Shown here: one piece after another, positions 6,447-9,034 of the stretch | How the letters are laid out: each line of letters opens with the position of its first letter | Position numbering within the stretch: position 1 is the first letter of the stretch | Source of the DNA: JARRRL01 sp037380725 | Lineage (GTDB): Bacteria; Pseudomonadota; Gammaproteobacteria; Pseudomonadales; JANQJO01 | Reading direction: 5' to 3' | DNA: 9,034 nucleotides | Assembly (NCBI GenBank): GCA_037380725.1 | Contig: JARRRL010000239.1 | Location: 1-9,034, forward strand | The notes under the pieces: model-generated | What the model was told of the DNA's origin: nothing | The model's database searches: none | The model's input: the letters and a program-made list of their open reading frames with translations, nothing else | Program-made: the position numbers and the translations under genes

Positions 6447-6465
6447 ATGGGTGTCCCGTTTTACC
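6447..6465. repeat. GGGTGTCC direct repeat, copy 1
   Basis: ATGGGTGTCCCGTTTTACC; matches 6525-6543 at 18 of 19 bases, same orientation, 78 bases apart. The core is the reverse complement of 2622-2635. It resembles short dispersed sequences that accompany REP-associated transposases; that link is recalled, not shown here. Confidence 0.65.
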
Positions 6466-6524
6466 TTTTTACCGCTCCCAAATCATAGGATCCCGCTTTA
6501 TCCCTTGGGTTACCCCTTGATGTG

Positions 6525-6543
6525 ATGGGTGTCTCGTTTTACC
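6525..6543. repeat. GGGTGTCC direct repeat, copy 2
   Basis: ATGGGTGTCTCGTTTTACC, one mismatch from 6447-6465. The stretch between the two copies is rich in related words (TTTACC, TTTATCCC, GGTTACCCC). Confidence 0.65.
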
Positions 6544-6957
6544 GTGATAAAGAAGCGATCAGCTCAGCAAGGGGATCGCCAACACGCCGTGATACTGCTA
6601 TGATTTTCCATCCCATTCACACTAATGGAGTAACACAATCGGCTACCACGACACTCAGTGAGCTGAGTAAGTGTCGCTGGCGCATCAGCTACATCGATGT
6701 AACACTGAAATTGGGTAACGCATCGGTAAACGTATCGCGCTTAGCGCGAGTCGTAAGTCAATTCGAAGACTTTTCGTCGTCACACAGCGTGTACGGCAAG
6801 GCATCGACAACACCGTTAATGTGGAAGACACTCGAGGGCAACTGATTGATAAAACAAACTAAACGATACAGATGAACCACAACATACTTTCGGGGCATCG
6901 CGTACTATCCTCAAACGATGCGGCGGCATCCATCCGGCAAACAGCAAGAATGATTGC

Positions 6958-8397
6958 ATGAATAACAAGACACTAGTGACAACCCATTCCGTGGACAACC
7001 GTGCCGTGTCGGCGACGCCCGCCACGTATTGGGACATCGATCTGATCAACAAGTACGATCTCACCGGCCCACGCTACACTTCCTACCCGAGCGCTGTGCA
7101 ATTTCACACAAGCTATGGGGAGACCGATTGGATCAAAGCCTGCCACGCAGCACGCACTCACCACGACGACCACGCGGCCCTGTACGTCCATATTCCCTTT
7201 TGCGACACCATTTGCTACTACTGTGGGTGCAACAAAATCGTCACCGCTAATCGCAGCAAAGCCGCCACGTACCTGGCGTATTTGAAAAAAGAAATCACAT
7301 TCAAAGCCAAACACCTTGGGGCGAATACCACGGTCGACGCCTTGCACCTGGGTGGCGGTACACCCACCTATCTGAACGATGATCAACTCAATGAGCTGAT
7401 CCAACACTTACGCGCGCACTTTAATTTTACACAGGACATCGAGTGCGCCATCGAAATTCACCCGCAAACGGTTTCACCGGAACGCATACAGCGCTTAAAA
7501 GCAATCGGTTTTAACCGAATCAGCTTGGGTGTCCAAGATTTTGATCCCGAAGTGCAAACCGCCGTCAACCGTTACAATACTGCGGAAGAAGTCGCGGCAT
7601 TAATCGACGCAGCACGACGAGCAGGCTTTCGCTCTTGCTCCATTGACCTGATGTACGGACTCCCCTTGCAAACGGTTGACCGTTTTACGCAAACCCTAAC
7701 ACGCCTTATTGCGTTATCTCCTGATCGCATAAGTCTGTTCAACTACGCACACTTGCCACATTTATTTAAAACGCAAAAACAAATTCAGAAGGAACAACTG
7801 CCGAGCGCTCCCGAAAAACTGCATATTTTACACACCACTATTGATGCCCTGTGCACACACGGGTACGAGTTTATTGGCATGGACCATTTCGCCAAAACGA
7901 ACGACGAACTGAGCATTGCGCAACGCAATGGCCACTTACATCGCAGTTTTCAAGGCTATTCCACACGCGGCTACCGCGTACTGCATGCCTTTGGCGTCTC
8001 CTCCATCAGTTCACTGGCGAATCACTATAGTCAAAACGCCAAGGACCTCACCACGTACTACGCGTTGCTGGATCAAGACAAACTGCCCATTGAGCGCGGT
8101 TACGTCCTCAACGCAGAAGACACCCTTCGGCGCCACATCATTAACCGCTTAATGTGCCAATTCCACCTGGATATTGCCACGCTCAACGCACAATTTGGCA
8201 TCGACTTTTTTACGCATTTCGCCCCCGAAATCGCCGCACTGAAAACCTTACAAGACGATGGTTTGTTGTCCCTCAGCCCCGACACATTGACCATTCACGA
8301 ACGCGGGCGACTACTGGTGCGTTCCGTGTGCAAGCACTTTGACCAGTACGCACAAAATGACGCGACAGAGCGTACACGCTATTCGCGCATTATTTAA
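6958..8397 (+). CDS. hemN: Oxygen-independent coproporphyrinogen III oxidase (HemN)
   Basis: Radical-SAM enzyme that decarboxylates two propionates of coproporphyrinogen III to protoporphyrinogen IX without O2, in cytoplasmic heme synthesis. It has 479 residues against about 457 in E. coli, the excess being an N-terminal extension before the conserved KYDLTGPRYTSYPSA. The CxxxCxxC motif for the 4Fe-4S cluster is C82, C86, C89 followed by C91 (CDTICYYCGCNK), as in true HemN rather than HemW. SAM-binding GGGTPTYL starts at G132. Later landmarks are FNRISLGVQDF, SIDLMYGLP, LFNYAHLPHLF, EFIGMDHFAK, HRSFQGYSTRG and the C-terminal GRLLVRSVCKHFD...YSRII, all HemN-specific, so the frame is complete. 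One oddity is IEIHPQ (166-170), where the family usually has IE-[VI]-DPR. The ATG at 6958 has only a weak AGAA upstream and overlaps a three-codon frame, so a slightly later start is possible. It is the healthiest gene in the right half of the window. Confidence 0.95.
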   Translation: MNNKTLVTTHSVDNRAVSATPATYWDIDLINKYDLTGPRYTSYPSAVQFHTSYGETDWIKACHAARTHHDDHAALYVHIPFCDTICYYCGCNKIVTANRSKAATYLAYLKKEITFKAKHLGANTTVDALHLGGGTPTYLNDDQLNELIQHLRAHFNFTQDIECAIEIHPQTVSPERIQRLKAIGFNRISLGVQDFDPEVQTAVNRYNTAEEVAALIDAARRAGFRSCSIDLMYGLPLQTVDRFTQTLTRLIALSPDRISLFNYAHLPHLFKTQKQIQKEQLPSAPEKLHILHTTIDALCTHGYEFIGMDHFAKTNDELSIAQRNGHLHRSFQGYSTRGYRVLHAFGVSSISSLANHYSQNAKDLTTYYALLDQDKLPIERGYVLNAEDTLRRHIINRLMCQFHLDIATLNAQFGIDFFTHFAPEIAALKTLQDDGLLSLSPDTLTIHERGRLLVRSVCKHFDQYAQNDATERTRYSRII

Positions 8398-8451
8398 AGC
8401 TGACACCATCTACCTTGCCACTTACCTCGAAAAGTGATACCCGCCTGTTTC

Positions 8452-8506
8452 GCTGGGCGGAAATGGGAGGAGGGCGGAAATGGGGCACCTACCCGTTTCG
8501 CCCAGC
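8452..8506. terminator. Inverted repeat with nested direct repeats after hemN
   Basis: GCTGGGCG (8452-8459) pairs with CGCCCAGC (8499-8506), and the stem can extend through GAAATGGG/CCCGTTT with one bulge. GGGCGGAAATGGG occurs twice inside (8455-8467, 8472-8484), so two alternative stems compete. It lies 55 bases past the hemN stop, between convergent genes, and could terminate transcription. There is no T-run, so an intrinsic terminator is uncertain and a small repeat element is equally likely. Confidence 0.4.
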
Positions 8507-8661
8507 AAGCCGGACAGGAATGCATTGAAAGCTTCGGACGCGCAAAACAAGCCAGAACAAACACGTGCCGCTAAGGCATGAGGATAAAATCACTACCCCA
8601 TCTCTTCTGGCTATGACTCTTTTGAGTATGACGAGAGCTGGAAAAACAACAGCAGGTTTAT
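8507..8661. other. Intergenic DNA between hemN and lysR-type gene
   Basis: No feature is supported. The plus-strand frame 8565-8759 overlaps the end of the LysR-type gene and has no recognisable content. Confidence 0.4.
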
Positions 8662-9034
8662 TCACTCAGTGTGCAGACCGACAGCCCGCTGAGCTTGATA
8701 AAACAGCTCAATCTTGGTATCAAGGGTACGTTCCTGTCGGTGCACAAACACATGGTTAACCTTATACCGTCGTTTTTCCGGCTGCAACAGTCGCACCTCT
8801 TTACGCTCGATAAACCCCTGGATGTAGCTCATGGGAAAAAACCCCAGATAACAGCCGCTGAGTATCAATGGCGTGCGGGTATCAAACTGATAGGCCCGCG
8901 CTGAAAGGTTCAGGCTCTGTAATTGCTCAATGCCAGCTCGGTTAACATCAACACCGGGGTGTGCGGCAGCACAAGCTGCAAATTCCTCATCGCTGATACT
9001 GTCATCAGGGCGATGGTACAAAGGATGGCGAGCA
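8662..9034 (-). CDS. LysR-type transcriptional regulator, C-terminal part (runs off edge)
   Basis: C-terminal effector-binding domain of a LysR-family regulator. The frame is open to the last base of the window, so the DNA-binding helix-turn-helix part lies beyond it; the visible part is about 124 residues. It begins ARHPLYHRPDDSIS, contains RAYQFDTRTPLILSGCYLGFFPMSYIQGFIERKEVRLLQP and ends in an FYQAQRAVGLHTE helix. The LSG-CYLGFFPMSYIQ stretch with the following residue-poor turn is the usual second-subdomain strand/helix of LysR effector domains, which close on a small ligand. The TTG at 9021 is not the true start. It is convergent with hemN. Target genes and ligand cannot be inferred. Confidence 0.85.
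   Translation of the reverse strand, partial: ARHPLYHRPDDSISDEEFAACAAAHPGVDVNRAGIEQLQSLNLSARAYQFDTRTPLILSGCYLGFFPMSYIQGFIERKEVRLLQPEKRRYKVNHVFVHRQERTLDTKIELFYQAQRAVGLHTE

Larger units (their letters stand above)
5748..6957. other. Gene-poor repeat field between protease and hemN
   Basis: I see no gene I can support in these 1.2 kb. It holds a 16-bp tandem repeat, the second copy of the 48-bp repeat, a hairpin at 6187-6209 and two GGGTGTC repeats. Open frames at 5879-6082 (-), 6251-6448 (-) and 6522-6845 (+) lack recognisable domains and good ribosome-binding sites. A different frame at 6719-6862 (+) reads more like protein (basic helix followed by VEDTRGQLIDKTN) but has no start. These may be debris of lost genes. 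Confidence 0.5.

Noticed and set aside
6251..6448. 65-codon minus-strand frame ending NGYIPENIPPILERLKIDAK
   Set aside because: The ending looks protein-like but matches no family I know, and the start lies inside a GGGTGTCC repeat; kept only as possible debris.
6846..6859. Possible FNR box upstream of hemN (TTGAT-AAAA-CAAAC)
   Set aside because: Only the left half-site matches the TTGAT-N4-ATCAA consensus; not enough to call an operator.
6973..7407. 144-codon minus-strand frame
   Set aside because: Antisense shadow of the 5' part of hemN, whose radical-SAM motifs are unambiguous.

Overview
The window looks like an accessory, repair-scarred stretch of a gammaproteobacterial chromosome. The family content supports this: an LdhA-type fermentative D-lactate dehydrogenase, an E. 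coli-type oxygen-independent coproporphyrinogen oxidase (HemN), a type VI secretion Tae4/Tai4 pair, a periplasmic PspE-like rhodanese, a VapC remnant and a trypsin-like protease ending in a GlyGly-CTERM tail. I cannot name the genus. No T6SS structural gene, tRNA, rRNA, CRISPR array or intact transposase gene is visible.

Layout. 1-205: left edge, a 13-bp direct repeat and no convincing gene. 206-1204 (-): ldhA. 1205-1595: non-coding, with a good sigma70-type promoter at 1490-1518 pointing right. 1648-2534 (+): tae4 amidase effector and tai4 immunity protein, stop and start overlapping. The N-terminal codons of tae4 are interrupted by in-frame stops, so the toxin may be damaged while immunity is intact. 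2535-2880: short repeats and hairpins. 2881-3237 (-): exported single-domain rhodanese. 3238-3695: no gene apart from an orphan ribosome-binding site with a 9-codon frame. 3696-4001 (-): 3' two-thirds of a vapC toxin gene, fused at a 13-bp tandem repeat to the end of the next gene. 3949-5747 (-): secreted trypsin-like protease whose catalytic-serine segment is deleted out of frame, splitting it into two reading frames. 5748-6957: a 1.2-kb gene-poor repeat field. 6958-8397 (+): intact hemN. 8398-8661: palindrome and direct repeats. 8662-9034 (-): C-terminal half of a LysR-type regulator that runs off the right edge.

How the parts relate. ldhA and hemN would both suit low-oxygen life (lactate fermentation; heme synthesis without O2), but nothing ties them into one operon. 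tae4-tai4 is a self-contained toxin/immunity cassette of the kind that travels as an orphan module. Between about 2.6 and 6.5 kb, several copies of a GGGTGTCC-containing repeat (left copies inverted relative to right copies) and a pair of 48-bp repeats surround the broken protease and broken toxin gene. My reading is that small mobile or REP-like elements and replication slippage have been degrading this interval. The most informative items are the clean loss of the protease active-site segment, the orphan effector with a doubtful start, and the dispersed repeat family. I do not see a convincing wholly new system.
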